Positions 11,218-23,065 of a stretch of DNA of 64,000 nucleotides are shown here, one piece after another. Position numbers and translations under genes: made by a program. The notes beneath the pieces are model-generated. The model was not told the DNA's origin. It did not search any database and saw only the letters and a program-made list of their open reading frames with translations. Each line of letters starts with the position of its first letter. Within the stretch, counting starts at the first letter, position 1. Source of the DNA: Schistosoma mansoni (taxonomy: Eukaryota > Platyhelminthes > Trematoda > Strigeidida > Schistosomatidae); NCBI RefSeq assembly GCF_000237925.1, contig NC_031496.1, positions 23,199,288 to 23,263,287 of the forward strand, in the 5' to 3' direction.

Positions 11218-12400
11218 TTTTCCGTCGTGGAGGAACATAGGCCGCACACAGGCATTCACCATCCAACTCTGTCATGGACAATCCTTCCCAGTTCATTACA
11301 GTTGCTATTCATCCTTCTCATATCTCCTTCCAATTCTCGACGCAATGTATTTCTTGATCTTCCTATTTTCCGTCTCCCTTCAAGATTCCAACGCACCGCC
11401 TGCCTCATGATACAGTTTGGTGATTTCCTCAATGTGTATCCTATCCACTTCCAACGTCTTTTCCTAATTTTCTCCCACAATAGGCTGTTGTTGATGGTAT
11501 CCGGTCAACGGACATCAAGTGTCTTGTGTATGCAATTGTTTATAAATACTTGTAGTTTTTCAATGATGGTTGTGATAGTTCACCAATTTTCAGCTCCATA
11601 CAGTAGAATTGTCTTGACGTTCGTATTGAAGATTTTCACTTTGATGTTGGCTAGCATACAATTGTTTTGAGTTCCATATGTTGTTCAACTGTAGGAGTGC
11701 TGCTCTCGCTTTACCAATTCTAGTCTTTATGTACTCATCGGATCCTTTTTTTCATCGATGATGCTGACCGGATATATGAAAGTTTCCACATCTTCCAGAG
11801 CTTTTCCATTAGGTGCGATTTGTTTTGTGCTCTCTGTGTTGTATTTGAGGATCTTGCTTTTTTCCCTTGTGTATGTTGGGGATTACCGATGTAGAGGATA
11901 CTGCTAGACTGGTTGTCTTGACCTGCATTTGTTGGTGTGTATAGGATAGAAGAGCTAGGTCATCTGAGAAGTCCGGATCGTCTAATTGCATCAAGGCTGT
12001 CCATTGTATTCCGTGTTTCCCCTCCGATGTTGGGGTTTTCATAATCCAGTCAACCACCAGAAGAAAGAGAAAGAGTGGGAGTAGACAGTCTTGTATGACT
12101 CCGGTCTTCGCTTGGAATGCGTCTGTCAGCTGTTCCCCATGCACGAATTTGTAGTGTAGTCCGTCGTATGGATTTCGGATAATGTTGACGATTTTCCGAG
12201 GTACACCATAGCGTTGAAAAAGTTTCCATAAGACTCTCTTATCCACACTGTCAAATGCTTTCTCGAATTCAAGGAAGTTGATATATGGTAACGAGTTCCA
12301 TCAAAATGATTGTTCAACGATGATATGTAGTGTCGCGATTTGTTCTGCTCACGACCGATCTTTACGGAACCCGATCTGTTCATCTCGAATTATCGTTTGA
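11218..12400 (-). mobile_element. RTE LINE, 5'-truncated, broken
   Basis: Read on the minus strand it encodes the RT palm to the C-terminus: a QIGFRK-like start near 12.37 kb, RNPYDGLHYKFVHG, TGVIQDC, FSDDLALL (the YADD-type box with Ala to Ser), then ITLMQ..KIKI-type tail and [17 protein letters not shown]. Several frame breaks occur, including an interrupted SVDK/Leu region near 12.25 kb. The endonuclease is absent, as in a typical 5'-truncated insertion. Confidence 0.9.
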
Positions 12401-13100
12401 ACAATTTTATATATCTCATAAACGTACGTCTTATATACCTTCAACGTAATTTCTTTTTCAACAAACTACAATATCTAATTGATTTTTTATAAATAGTTAA
12501 GCTTTTAATAAGGTTTACAGTTCACATCATGCTTCTAGGTAAATATTTACATTTTATTCCAAAAAAACATTTTGGATAAGATTACTTATGATTTACAGGG
12601 ATTAAAGTATAATTGCTTTTATCTATAGGAAAGTAAATGAATAAACATGTGTACACCCTAGTAAACTTCAAATTTTATCAAAAGATAAGGGGAAACGATG
12701 TAAAATAATGTAATTAACCTTTCTAATTGACATTGTTTTTCTTGTTTTTGAAAATGTTGCATTATATCGAAGTAAAGAGAATATTTATCAAATGGTTTTG
12801 TATTGAATATTAATGTTTATATATGTGTAAATGTATAATAAACAATAAAGAAGAAACGGAGATTTTGGTAAATACTGGAATTTCTCTGAAAGTATTCCAT
12901 TTGATTTTCTGTTTACAGTAGTATAGTTAACTGTACAAGGGTAGAAATCAGGACGTGTGTTTCGTTCCATCTGGGACTCGCCAGATGAATGAACGTGAAC
13001 TCAGGGGTTGATGTTCACGTCATCATCTATCTCTGTTTATGGCACTTGTGATTTAAAACCAATATCTAGACAATCCTCACGGGATTCACATATGGTAACA
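12401..13100. other. AT-rich spacer, nothing recognised
   Basis: At about 12.95-13.03 kb a few words (ggactcgccagatg, gttgatgttcacgt) hint at an Sm-alpha relic in reverse, too decayed to delimit. Confidence 0.4.
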
Positions 13101-13129
13101 GTGACTGACTAGTAACTGGCTCCATGAGG

Positions 13130-13462
13130 TATTTCCTGGAGTTCTAGTGAGAAACAGTAACCAGTGGAGTTCAACCAGGTCTGTTGTGAGATATCAACTC
13201 ACTGAAGACATTGGTGAATGGTTGCTCAATTTCGTGGATTGGTTGAAGTTAAACATTAACACTGTTGGATGCTGGCTCAGTGGTTTATCGGTTAAGTGCT
13301 CTGGCGCGAGACTGGTAGATCCTGGGTTCGAATCTTGTGAGGCGGGATTGTGGACGTGCTCTGCTGAGGAGTCCCACAATAGGACCAAATGGCCGTCCAG
13401 TGCTTCCAGGTTTTCCATAATGGTCTAGCTTCAATTGACTCATGATTTCAACTATATATAAA
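13130..13462 (+). mobile_element. SINE family B, near full-length single copy
   Basis: The longest forward copy. It has a 5' part (ccagtggagttcaaccaggt, gatatcaactcactgaagac), a tRNA-like head (ggctcagtggtttatcggtt; gggttcgaatcttg), a hammerhead region and a tail. The ribozyme has GGACCAAA where GGACGAAA is expected, which replaces the essential G12; helix I is also mispaired. It is a useful reference for the full family-B layout of about 330 bp. Confidence 0.85.
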
Positions 13463-14033
13463 AAGTTACTAAAAATCTCTACAAATAATACAATGTTAGT
13501 TTGAAATAGTTTAGATTATTGCATTGTTGATATTTTTTATCTCACCTATTTTATATCAACCAATATAAATGTTAAGAGTTCAAGGATTGAATATAAAATC
13601 TGAGATAATACGAACATAACTATAAGGAACAATCACCACAGTATTAACCACATATTCGCACATTATAAAATTAAGGTAAGATATAATATTTGAGTCAGAT
13701 CAATGACCTGAAATTACTACATTGAAATTGATTATTGTTATTACATATTATAGGAACGTTTTATTATACAATGACTTTAGAATAAACTGCGCTGTGGTTA
13801 GACATCAGTTAACCGATAGGTTGAGTCAATTTCGAGAAGCACTACATTGAACAATATGCAAATCGTCTCTAATTACTATTCTGAGATTTATCTTGAAATG
13901 GTTTTCTCTCTCTGTGCCAATATAGTATGGCATGTTGAACCAATACATATATGTGTATTAGGTTCAACCTTGTGCATGGCTGACTGACTAGCTAAATACA
14001 TATTTACTAACAGATTTATTGTTACGTCCAGAA

Positions 14034-14152
14034 AAGGATGACTAGCAACTGGAAAGGATTGCCCAGGACAAGGTTGGATGGAGAATGCTGGTGTGTAGCC
14101 TATGCTCCTCCACGAGGCGTAACAGGCGTTAGTAAGTAAGTATATTCAAAAT
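14034..14152 (+). mobile_element. RTE LINE 3' tail
   Basis: Starts near agcaactggaaaggattgcc and ends with aacaggcgttagtaagtaag, the same terminal segment as at 241-436. Confidence 0.85.
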
Positions 14153-14550
14153 GGTATAGGAACCTATAAAATAACATATTTCATTTAAGTCAAGCATTAT
14201 TGAAATCCAAATTGTTACTCTAACATTTATGTATGTGTGGTTGTATTTATTTTAGAAAAAAAACTTAATTAATTAACAGAAACATGGTAAAACAACAGCT
14301 GTTTTGAAATACGCCACTATAAAAGTGTTGGAGCTTCATTTAAATTATGAAATAAATCGTAATATGTATGTTATATCTTTAGTTTCAAGGTGTGAATACG
14401 TGCAAAAATATGCTTAGATTTTTACAAAAAGCTTGAATAAAATGAAAAAGCAAGTACAATTTCTGTATTTTTTATTCATCTTAATTCTTGTCCAAAACAA
14501 CATGTTCTTCTACATCATGAAAGATCATTAGGTATCCCTTCCACGTTACT

Positions 14551-14868
14551 ACAAATTGTGTATACAAATTTACATGTATCTGTCAAAACATTTACATTGG
14601 TAGAACACAAAGGAAATTCTATGCTTAATTCAAAGAACATATTCGAAAAAGTCTAAGGTCAAGCGGATTAAAATCATTCATTAGTGTCATCTCGAGACAT
14701 CTCCTTGTTACAGGACATCAAGTGGATGCACTGAAGTCTTCCAAGGTGATTATTAAACAAATGAACTCCAATATTCTGAAATTTGCCGAAGCTATAGCAA
14801 TCAAACGTCTAAAACCAGATCTATATGTCCAAAAACAAACAATAATAAATCTTCCATTGCCCCTGTAG
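14551..14868 (+). mobile_element. Penelope-like element, GIY-YIG endonuclease remnant
   Basis: The frame reads CVYKFTC..NIYIGRTQRKFYA then FKEHIRKSL, with a C-terminal part SRHLLVTGHQVDALKS, LKFAEAIAIKRLKPDLYVQ and INLPLPL before a stop. GIY-YIG spacing with YIGRT, EHI and the terminal EA..I..KP..Q..INL motifs is typical of the Penelope-like retroelement C-terminus. The copy is broken; no reverse transcriptase part was recognised upstream. Confidence 0.8.
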
Positions 14869-15456
14869 ATTACATTATTACCTTTAATCTGTTTTCAATT
14901 ACTTCATTACACGATCACCCAATGTTTATTAACTCATTAAAACTGCTATATAAAACACGTTTGGTCCTAGCAAGTGGGTGGATGTTCTCAAGGTCACTAA
15001 GGTGTAACTCAAAGGTCGTCCATAAATTATAGTCTCACCGAAACTTTATACCGAAATTCATTTTAAGTTGTTTACTGAAAATAGAGCTGTTACCTTTTTT
15101 GTTATTCGGTTTCATTCATTAATCACCCCGTAACTCAGCATGATGTCTAAAACAATTTTGATTTCCTTTTTTTTCAAATTACAGTCAAGCTGGTTGATTG
15201 TAAATATTGTGTTTCACATGTAGTTAATACGAACTATAAAAGAATTTACTTGAATGCCTACTTATTTTCACCAGTGACGTCTGTTATTAATGCTCATAAT
15301 TACACCTTAAAATTAGAATAATATCTCATTACAGATGATATAAACTGAAAGTTAATACTTTTAACTGAAGTGATAATTGAATACTTTACCAAATTCAAGT
15401 ACTAAAACAATTTTTCTAAAATCTAACTGTTGTTTAGCATATCACTATGTCATGAT

Positions 15457-15600
15457 AGGTTCTGGGTTCGAATCTCGTGAGGCGAGATCGTGGATGCGTA
15501 CTGCTGAGGAGTCCCATAATAGGACGAAATGGCCGTCCAGTGCTTCTAGGTTTTCCATGGTGGTCTGACTTCAATTGACTCATGATCTCAACTATATATA
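15457..15600 (+). mobile_element. SINE family B, 5'-truncated within the tRNA-like head
   Basis: Begins at ggttctgggttcgaatctcg (B box) and keeps the hammerhead and tail to gatctcaactatatata. Confidence 0.8.
15498..15543 (+). ncRNA. Hammerhead ribozyme, family B, stems intact
   Basis: Helix I gtactg/cagtgc (one G-U pair), core CTGAGGA at 15504-15510, helix II gtcc/ggac with loop cataata, GAAA, helix III AT..GT (one wobble) with loop ggcc, GTC at 15535-15537. Same 46-nt span as at 7937 and 20259. Confidence 0.7.
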
Positions 15601-16382
15601 GTGATGAAAATATTGATAAAGTAGACGTCTAATTTGATCGGTTAAGTTATGTTATTTAAAGACTTACCGTTTAATTACTGCTTAAAAATTGGTCCGTAAA
15701 GGTAAATTTAAAAAGTGGAAAGATTTAACAGATAACAGTAGTTTGTCATAGAAAGCATAAAATATAGTTTATTACATTTTCAGTCACATCTATTACGTAA
15801 ATATATTTTCATATCCCTTCGGAATTGAATGTGGAAATTTAAGAGAATTAAAAAGATAACTCGCGAATCGATTATGTTTTAGAAAACAATTTTATGGTAT
15901 GGACCAGTTCCTAGTGTGATATAGGTCATTGTAAAATGTCAGTGTTTAGTACTAACAAGTTGATTTGATTTCCAGCTTTTAATCTAAGGGCTAAACTATA
16001 ATTTTTTACTGAATCTTAAAAGTACACTTTAACTCCAACTAAGTACTTATATGTTAATACTAACATAAATGTTGAAATAAGCACTGTCTGGGGACATCAA
16101 GTAATTAGTATAATTAAGTATGACTATTAAAAAAGGTAATTATTTTGCTTTGCTTTCTTAATAAAAATAATTCATAGAGCCATTCTCATATTCCAAATAT
16201 TCACAGGAACTATACTCACTACCCAGCACAGCTGAGTGCTCTTTTTAGAAAATACACTTTCTAGATATTCTATAAATGTTTCGACTAATATTGACCGTCA
16301 TTAGTTGTATTTGTACAACAAATGTTCATTCACTGAAATCGGCCATTAATGTAAATTAATAAACATACTTTAAACCAACAAA
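15601..16382. other. AT-rich spacer, nothing recognised
   Basis: No supported gene or repeat was recognised. Confidence 0.5.
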
Positions 16383-16455
16383 TTTTCATAGTTAAAAGCA
16401 TGAGTCAATTGAAGCTAGACCACCATGGAAAACCTGGAAGCACTGGACGGTCAAA
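16383..16455 (-). mobile_element. SINE family B, short truncated copy
   Basis: Only the reverse-oriented tail (gagtcaattgaagctagacc ... ggaagcactggacgg). It stops at the first strand of the hammerhead. Confidence 0.8.
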
Positions 16456-16909
16456 CCAATTCGTCCCAATCATATTTGCATTATGAGTATAGTTTTAGAT
16501 TTTAGAAGTCAATTTCGACTGTGATATTTAAATTTTTCCCGTCTTCTCATAATATATCTGAAGATAAAAGCTAATTAAACGAAGAAATATAGTGTATGAT
16601 ATAATGAAAAACATATGCTGTTAAAAACTATTTCTTAGAAAATCTGTACAAAAGTGAAAAGAAACTTATTCAGTATAAGATGACCTTTATGTTGATTTGA
16701 TCCTTAAACTACAGATTGTGCTTACAATTCATCGTTTAAGTTTGTGTTATATTTTTAGTCAATTTTTTGGCACAATATGTGATAGCTAGCGGAAACACTT
16801 TGAAATTCATGATTGAGGTTCTTTAATTTATAGATGGTATTTATCGTGAATAATATCTTATTAAATTAAACACTTAGTGTATAAGTGTGAAATTTCCAAT
16901 TAAACAAAT

Positions 16910-17335
16910 ATTCACTTGGTATTGTTTGTTTGAATCTTCCCATTGATACTTAGGACTGTAACTGGTCTGTCTCTTATTGGCATATGTGCATACTGTGCGT
17001 ATTGCCTCGATATAGCCTTAATTCACAAGCATTATAAGCAAAAATGGATAGTGAGTAGCAGTGGAATGCAGTTTGACGCGCGTTTCGTCCTATTTGGGAC
17101 TCGTCAGTTGGATGTACCTACATCTCAGAGTTGATGTTCATTCTGGGACTCGAACACAGTACCTTTCGCTTCAAACATCATCGCGTTATCCACTCAGCTA
17201 CTGAGTCCTGAGTTGGAGTCCTAGAGTGAAAATCAACACTGAGATCCAGATACATCCAGCTGACGAGTCCCAAATAGGACGAAACGCGCGCCCTGGATTC
17301 CACTGCTAGCCACTGTCCATCTTTGCTTATAAACA
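16910..17335. mobile_element. Sm-alpha fold-back doublet (- then +)
   Basis: A near-complete reverse copy runs from 16910 to about 17210, with tail, hammerhead complement (tttcgtcc, TCGTCAG at 17101-17107) and tRNA-like head ending actcagctactgagtcc. It is directly joined head-to-head to a forward copy, 17211-17335 (cctagagtgaaaatcaacac, CTGACGA at 17260-17266, tail ccactgtccatctttgctta). The forward ribozyme has GCC instead of the NUH triplet GTC; the reverse one has the extra AAA after GTC. Neither is expected to cleave. Confidence 0.85.
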
Positions 17336-17599
17336 AATATTCGTACACTGTCTAAACTAAACATTTTTATATCATTTGAAATATTAGGAAATACACACTA
17401 AGTATTTAATGACATTGAGAATATTATGAATTTATTGTAGTCTCAGGGAAATACCTTATGAAGATTGGATGTAGAAAGATAATATCATTGATCCACGAAC
17501 CTCCATCAATCAGTTATGCTTTTCAACTAAGCTAATTTCCAACATGTCTTTTAGAAAATATCATGTAAAAAACTATAAAACGAAAACAAAGCAGAAAAA

Positions 17600-17945
17600 G
17601 CTTCATATAGTGTTGAGGAGATGCAGTCCCATGGTAGCCGGTGACCAACATTTAGTTCATATGCTATTTGTTCCCTCAGGATACTGAAGCCCATGTACAC
17701 CACTGGTTTGGGACCAGGGTTTTCCAACTCGCCTAGGTAAACTCTCTATATCCATCAACCTGGTTAAAACGCCGGACACTCGCTTTTCGTCTTCTCATTT
17801 TCGTAAACAAAGCCCCCGCCTCGTGAAGGCAGAGAGTAGGGCTTCCGTTGCAGTGACTGTATATGCGTGGCCATATGAGAGCATTTCGAAAGGGATAGCT
17901 GACTCTCTCCATCATCGGCCATTCCAGGGCATTTGGGGACAATTA
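17600..17945 (-). repeat. Dispersed repeat G, partial reverse copy
   Basis: Shares with 24.4 and 33.3 kb (reverse complement) the phrases gaggagatgcagtcccatgg, ttgttccctcaggatactga, gccggacactcgcttttcgt and ggccattccagggcatttgg. No intact reading frame; class not known. Confidence 0.7.
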
Positions 17946-18639
17946 TCTTTAGAAAGTTATAGAAAGTTGTCATTACTTTTCTCATTTATTAAAGAAAAAC
18001 ATTTTTTTCTCAATAAATCATCGTTTCTACGCTGTGGGATTAACTAATATTATGTTCAAAGTGAACAGCATTTTTGTAGGATCATAAACGATTAATGTGA
18101 TATTGAATCTTGTGTATGTTTTGTCGTCGAACGAACTTTAAAACTATTTATCGTATGTTAGTTGTCCAATTTTAATCTAAATTGGTATTAAGCCCTACTA
18201 GGTCCTTTTACTCTATTTGAAGGAATATCTTTTTCCATTTGTAAGTTTCTTCGTATTCACTTATATCGTATTACAATCATTCATCATTGTCTTGTTATTA
18301 TTATAATTATTGTATTAATGAGATTTTTTCAGCAACTGTTCACTTATCGATTTACAAATATAGGAAATTACTTTTATTTCACTATGCATGATAACAAAGG
18401 GTGCTGAAATATAAAGCATACCTATTAGTTCTTTTTTAAAAAAATGGGTATTTATGTACAGAATTCTTAAAATTTGAAGACAAACTTCATTGAAAAATGG
18501 ACATTTTAAAAGGCAAGCGATAATTGTCCTTAAAATCTGAAACTAGAATAAAAGCAGAGATCAGGTGTACCTTAGTTTAGAAATGTATTTGCATGTTTTT
18601 ATTTTTATGAAGTCTTACTACAACACATATTTTTTACCT
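17946..18639. other. AT-rich spacer, nothing recognised
   Basis: No supported gene or repeat was recognised. Confidence 0.5.
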
Positions 18640-18900
18640 GTAGTCTTGATCTGGGTGGAACAAAGATAGTTACTTCCCGACTATATGAGATGTAGTCAAA
18701 AGCGACTGAAATTTGGGTCCTGAGGACAATCACATAAGAAGTGGTAGGGCCGCACTCAATAGAATTCAAATTCAATCATTCTTTGAATGATATTCATCTT
18801 TAAGACCCAGAACAGCAAAGCTCCATCCTGTGATCCTATCACATAGTTACCAAAATCCCTGATGTTTCTTCACGGGGGTAACAGGCGCAATGAAGTAAGT
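18640..18900 (+). mobile_element. Possible non-autonomous element with RTE-like tail
   Basis: The last ~35 bp (ttcacgggggtaacaggcgc then aagtaagtaa) resemble the RTE LINE terminus, but the body does not translate to RT. It could be a strongly diverged RTE 3' end or a SINE using the RTE tail. Confidence 0.45.
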
Positions 18901-19254
18901 AATTAGTTCACTTTCATCTTTAAAAAAATAGATTTTCTATTTAGAGTATCATTTGCTGCGACGTATCTAAGACTAGTTAAACGATAATCTCAATTTCGAA
19001 ATTAAAATCCATCTTGCTTATAATTAACTAACTTTAGAATGGCGGTAAATATTTGAGATACATTTCCAATTCTTGCCTTTTAATGTGTTTACATTTCCCT
19101 TATAACACAAAAAATTTTTTACATCAACTTTTTATATTTTGATCGTGGCAGACAAACACATTCAATGGTCAGTAGAATACATTCGATTTCGTGTTAAAAA
19201 GTTACAAGTTCAACGTTCTAACTAAATGATATGTTATTAACATAGGATACAGAG

Positions 19255-19345
19255 AAAGGTGGATATAAGGTAGTTGGAGGTATTTAGAAAGAAACTCTAG
19301 ACTAGTGACCATGTTGCTACTTAATCAATCCTTTGATCATTCCTT
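19255..19345 (-). mobile_element. SINE family C, decayed fragment
   Basis: Shows tagttggaggtattta and ctagactagtgaccat with ttgctacttaatc, matching parts of the family-C copy at 29.74-29.88 kb. The hammerhead segment is missing. Confidence 0.45.
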
Positions 19346-20164
19346 ATTGACGAGAAAAATACGACACAATTTAATACTCAGTAATCTATCAACTTACAGC
19401 AAAGTGTAAAACATGAGTTATCTGACTGACAAAAATGTAATTTCCATGTAAATTGAAGATTATATAAGGGATATTAAATGTGTTGCCATCTAACTGGTGC
19501 TGTGACAAAATCATCCTATATCATTTTATGAGTGGGGGTTCTTAGTCTACAATTGATTGGAAAAGAAAAATAGCCTAATGACAGGTAATCTTTAATTGTT
19601 TTGATATATAATCATATCTATTCTAGTGTCAATATTACAAATACATGTTGGTTATTTTATCATAAGAAAATATTTTCAATCTCAGGGTATGTTTATCTGA
19701 TGGTTTACATTAATAATTCGACCTCATAAGTATTTATATCTTAATCAAACTTCATTATTACATTTTGTTCTATTAAACTGCATTATTAAAGGTAAATATG
19801 ATATTCTTAAACTTCTGAAAGTGACCATCCTCCTAATGTTTAGTATTATTTAAAAGTTTTCATTATTGAAATTTTAAACATGATGTGTTACCTTGGCAAC
19901 ATTTAAATACTATTATCAAAATGAATAATAAAAGAGATTGTATTTGTAAAACTGTATGATTTTCATGACAAGCCTAAATGATGAATTGTTTACACCATTT
20001 TTTTATATTTTGTTGATGTAAATTTTAAAGATAGAATTCATAACAAATAAATTTGATACATTGATTGACTACTGTGTTTTGAAAATAAATGTTTAACTCT
20101 TTAACGAAGTTTATATGGTATTGGTGACGTGAATAGGATATGTATTTGTTGATATATAATACAT
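19346..20164. other. AT-rich spacer, nothing recognised
   Basis: No supported gene or repeat was recognised. Confidence 0.5.
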
Positions 20165-20366
20165 TATCAGAGGGGAGTTTTTTTGTGGAGATTTTAGTAA
20201 TTTTATATAGTTGAGATCATGAGTCAACTGAAGCTAGACGACCATGGAAAACCTGGAAGCACTGGACAACCGTTTCGTCCTATTGTGGGACTCCTCAGCA
20301 GTACGCATCTACGATCCTGCATCGCGAATCTCAACCCAGGAACTTCCAGTCTCAACTATATAATAT
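20165..20366. mobile_element. SINE family B doublet with very short plus arm
   Basis: A reverse copy runs from gtttttttgtggagatttta through the hammerhead into the tRNA-like head (ggaacttccagtctc). It then ends abruptly with about 14 bp of the forward-oriented terminus (tctcaactatata). This is the mirror image of the asymmetric doublet at 7846. Confidence 0.7.
20259..20304 (-). ncRNA. Hammerhead ribozyme, family B, stems intact
   Basis: On the minus strand: helix I gtactg/cagtgc, core CTGAGGA, helix II gtcc/ggac, GAAA, helix III AC..GT with loop ggtt, triplet GTC. The loop change ggcc to ggtt leaves helix III paired. Confidence 0.7.
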
Positions 20367-20769
20367 AATACATATGTTGTATAAATAACAGACTTTGAGA
20401 TGTACAAAAAATATACCCAAGAACATTAGCAGTCTATCACGATATATATGGACAAATGTTGTATAACTACAGTAGGCTATTTTATTTTACGTCACATAGG
20501 ATACAAAGTATTCATGTATTATAAAATTAAAGTAGTATATAATTTAGTTGTTAGAAATTATCTACTTTATATGGTTCCATGTATTTATTATTAATGATGA
20601 CGTTTTCTATAATTGGCGATTCATTTATGTAGGCCAAAATAAATGACATCGAGTAAACTTGGTTTAAGTTAAGTAGTAACTTATTGTAGAAAATGACTAT
20701 TAATCCTTTTATTATGTATACATCTGCTTAAGATTTCAATTTGTTTGCTAAAGAACAGTATAAATGTAT

Positions 20770-21450
20770 TGAACATTCCGACTTTGACGTTTAGGTCTCC
20801 TATCTGTATGGTCAGTACGTTTCTATGGCACTTTTCTACGAATAACTGCAGCCTCTCATAAAACTATTATTTATTGTCTTGATTTCAATCATTGATAAAT
20901 GTATAACACTGGATAGCATTCTGTGTAACCCCTTCTTTATCCTGAAGAATCCTTCAGTGATTCTTGCTCGTGCTTCTTTGGACAGTATTGAAGCAACTCC
21001 TTGTGTGATAAGCATTTTCTTCTTCATAACTAAAGTAATATTTCCTGTCCACCTTGGATCTAATACGTTTAACTTATTCTGAGAACTACAAAGTTTTATT
21101 ACCTCATTTCCGCAACTATTCGATCGCTTCTCCCGGTCTCCCATATCGTCTGGACATTCCACGCACCTACTTAAATTGTTGCCCTGGTGTTAGAATTAAC
21201 ATCGTTTTTTGAATTCCAAAGGATCTCAGCTTTCAACATAATAAGTCATAATCTTTCTAAATAAAGATTCTTCAATTGTCAAGGTAGAGTTTATACTAGT
21301 TAGGATTGATTTTTCTGATTCACATTTTTTTAGCAAGGTTCTTTTTTAAGAAAGATGGAGTTGCTATCCTTATCTTCGACCCTCCTATTTTGTCGCGGCT
21401 TGGTGCCATCAGTGAACCTAGAAGAGTTACTGATGGATTTATATATATTT
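20770..21450 (-). mobile_element. RTE LINE, diverged 5' region and endonuclease start
   Basis: The minus-strand frame 20836-21162 resembles the LINE endonuclease start (GDREK..; LNVLDPRWTG; ITQGVASILSKEARA). To its right, 21180-21445 looks like a diverged version of the LINE 5' untranslated region seen at 48.6 kb (tgttagaattaacatcg; gaacctagaagagttactga). More diverged than the other copies, so probably older. Confidence 0.65.
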
Positions 21451-22124
21451 TTAAACCTATTTACTTTTGGAAAGTATTGATCTATACATTTTCATCAACC
21501 GTATTGTTTACTTTACATCTCGGTAGTCTTTTTCAGCATTGATTTAAACCAGGAAGTCAAACTGTTATTCCTACTCAAATGCTTTTATTGAGCATTAAAC
21601 ATACAATTAACGAAATTACTTTAATATAAGGAGCATTTTGCTCTAATTTCTGGATACATGTCAAACAAATATGTAAATATGATACAAATCTTGGACAAGT
21701 ATACGGTTGTTCATAATATGTAATGTATGACTGACTGACCATTTAATTCATAAATTAATCCCCCTTTACAAACGATGATTGATTATGATTAAATATATAC
21801 AGTTCTTATCATTAATATATTTGTTTATATTATGTGTTTATACGTACAGGTGAAAGATATAATGTTCGGATTATGTCGATAAGAGAGAATGAACTGAAGG
21901 AATTCATAACTATGATCATGTTGAATACATACAAACTAACTAGTAATGTTTGGTTCATATAATCCGGATAGGGTTGTTTTACTAAATAAATTTAAATAAA
22001 CTTAGGACCATTGATTGATGTCCTAAACAGTTTTTCGAATACTTCTGTTATATAAGATTTCTGCTAACAACATATAATTCTATCCTTGATACTTAAATCG
22101 AGTATTTGCTTTCGTATTACTGAA
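21451..22124. other. AT-rich spacer, nothing recognised
   Basis: No supported gene or repeat was recognised. Confidence 0.5.
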
Positions 22125-22265
22125 TAATTTTTCTGGTTAGCGTTTTTTTTTTAGCGAGTTAGGTTTTCTACGGGATGGGGTCGCTAACCCCATGCCCAAC
22201 CCTCCTCCTTTGTGTGGGCTTGGGACTGGCAGTAGCCCCCGGGGGAGCTACAGTCGGAGTTTTCT
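22125..22265 (-). mobile_element. RTE LINE 5'-UTR-only fragment
   Basis: Phrases ttctggttagcgtttttttt, gatggggtcgctaacccca and gggggagctacagtcggagt match the 5' end of the copy at 48.6-48.7 kb. No adjoining endonuclease or RT is found. It stands out as a GC-rich island. Confidence 0.8.
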
Positions 22266-22454
22266 TATTACTGATACTGACTTATATTAACATCTGAATA
22301 ACTTCATATCTATAAAATTCTATTTTCGATTCCCAATGTTCTGAGGATTAGTAAACAGTTATTAACTAAATAAAAATTATCGCAAATTGTAAGCAATTGT
22401 TTTTAACTAGAAATTATATTGTATACGCGTAAATGAGTATCATTTTGATAAGGA

Positions 22455-23065
22455 ATCGTTTATATACAGTGTCAAACAAGGCTCCTCACATTCACTTTTT
22501 CTCTTCCTTCTGTTGGTTGACTGGATTATGAAGACCTTAGCATCTGAGCGGAAACACGGAATAAAATGGACAGCTTGAGTGTAACTAGAAGATTTGGAAT
22601 TCAAAGATGACTTAGCCTTTTTAAATTATACATACCAACAAATGCAAGTAAAAATAGAAAATGTAACGCCAGCCTCTGAATCAGCAGGCCTGAAAATAAA
22701 CAAGGGTATAAGCAAGATCCTAAACTACAACACAGAGAACACCAACCTAATCACGGTTGATGGTGAAGCTCTGGAAGCGGTGAGAAGTTTTACTTACTTT
22801 GGGAGCATCGCTGATATGCAAAGAGGATCTGATGCAGACTTAGAGGCATAGATTGGTAAAGCATTTATAGAGATGAAAGCTTTTGGAGATGTTGTGTTTT
22901 CTGAGCTAGATAATATAATTGTGTTTTCTTTGGAGGCACAGGTTGATAAAGCAAGGACAGATTCTTACAACTAAATACTTCTAAGACCTTAAACCGCTGT
23001 CATCGAAAATCATAGTCAGAATTTCTAATGCAAACGTCAAGGCAGTTCCATTGTAAGGAACTGAA
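22455..23065 (+). mobile_element. RTE LINE RT fragment with an inserted repeat
   Basis: Reads VKQGSSHSLFLFLLLVDW, FKDDLAFLNYTYQQMQ (Ala to Lys in the FADD box), SAGLKINKGISKIL, then AVRSFTYFGSIADMQRGSDAD. An insert at about 22863-22936 interrupts it. LINE coding resumes to about 23065 as NVKAVPL. Multiple stops. Confidence 0.85.
22863..22936 (+). repeat. Repeat H insert within the LINE
   Basis: The phrase ttttggagatgttgtgtttt followed by ctgagctagataatat recurs at about 23620-23700 with few changes. Flanking LINE sequence is present on both sides in near-duplicate form (gaggcatagattggtaaagc and gaggcacaggttgataaagc), like a target-site duplication. Confidence 0.55.

Noticed and set aside
11158-11670. 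170-codon plus-strand frame as a gene
   Set aside because: It is the antisense shadow of the minus-strand RTE LINE.
13192-13462. Active ribozyme in the longest family-B copy
   Set aside because: GAAA is replaced by CAAA at the G12 position and helix I is mispaired, so it should not cleave.
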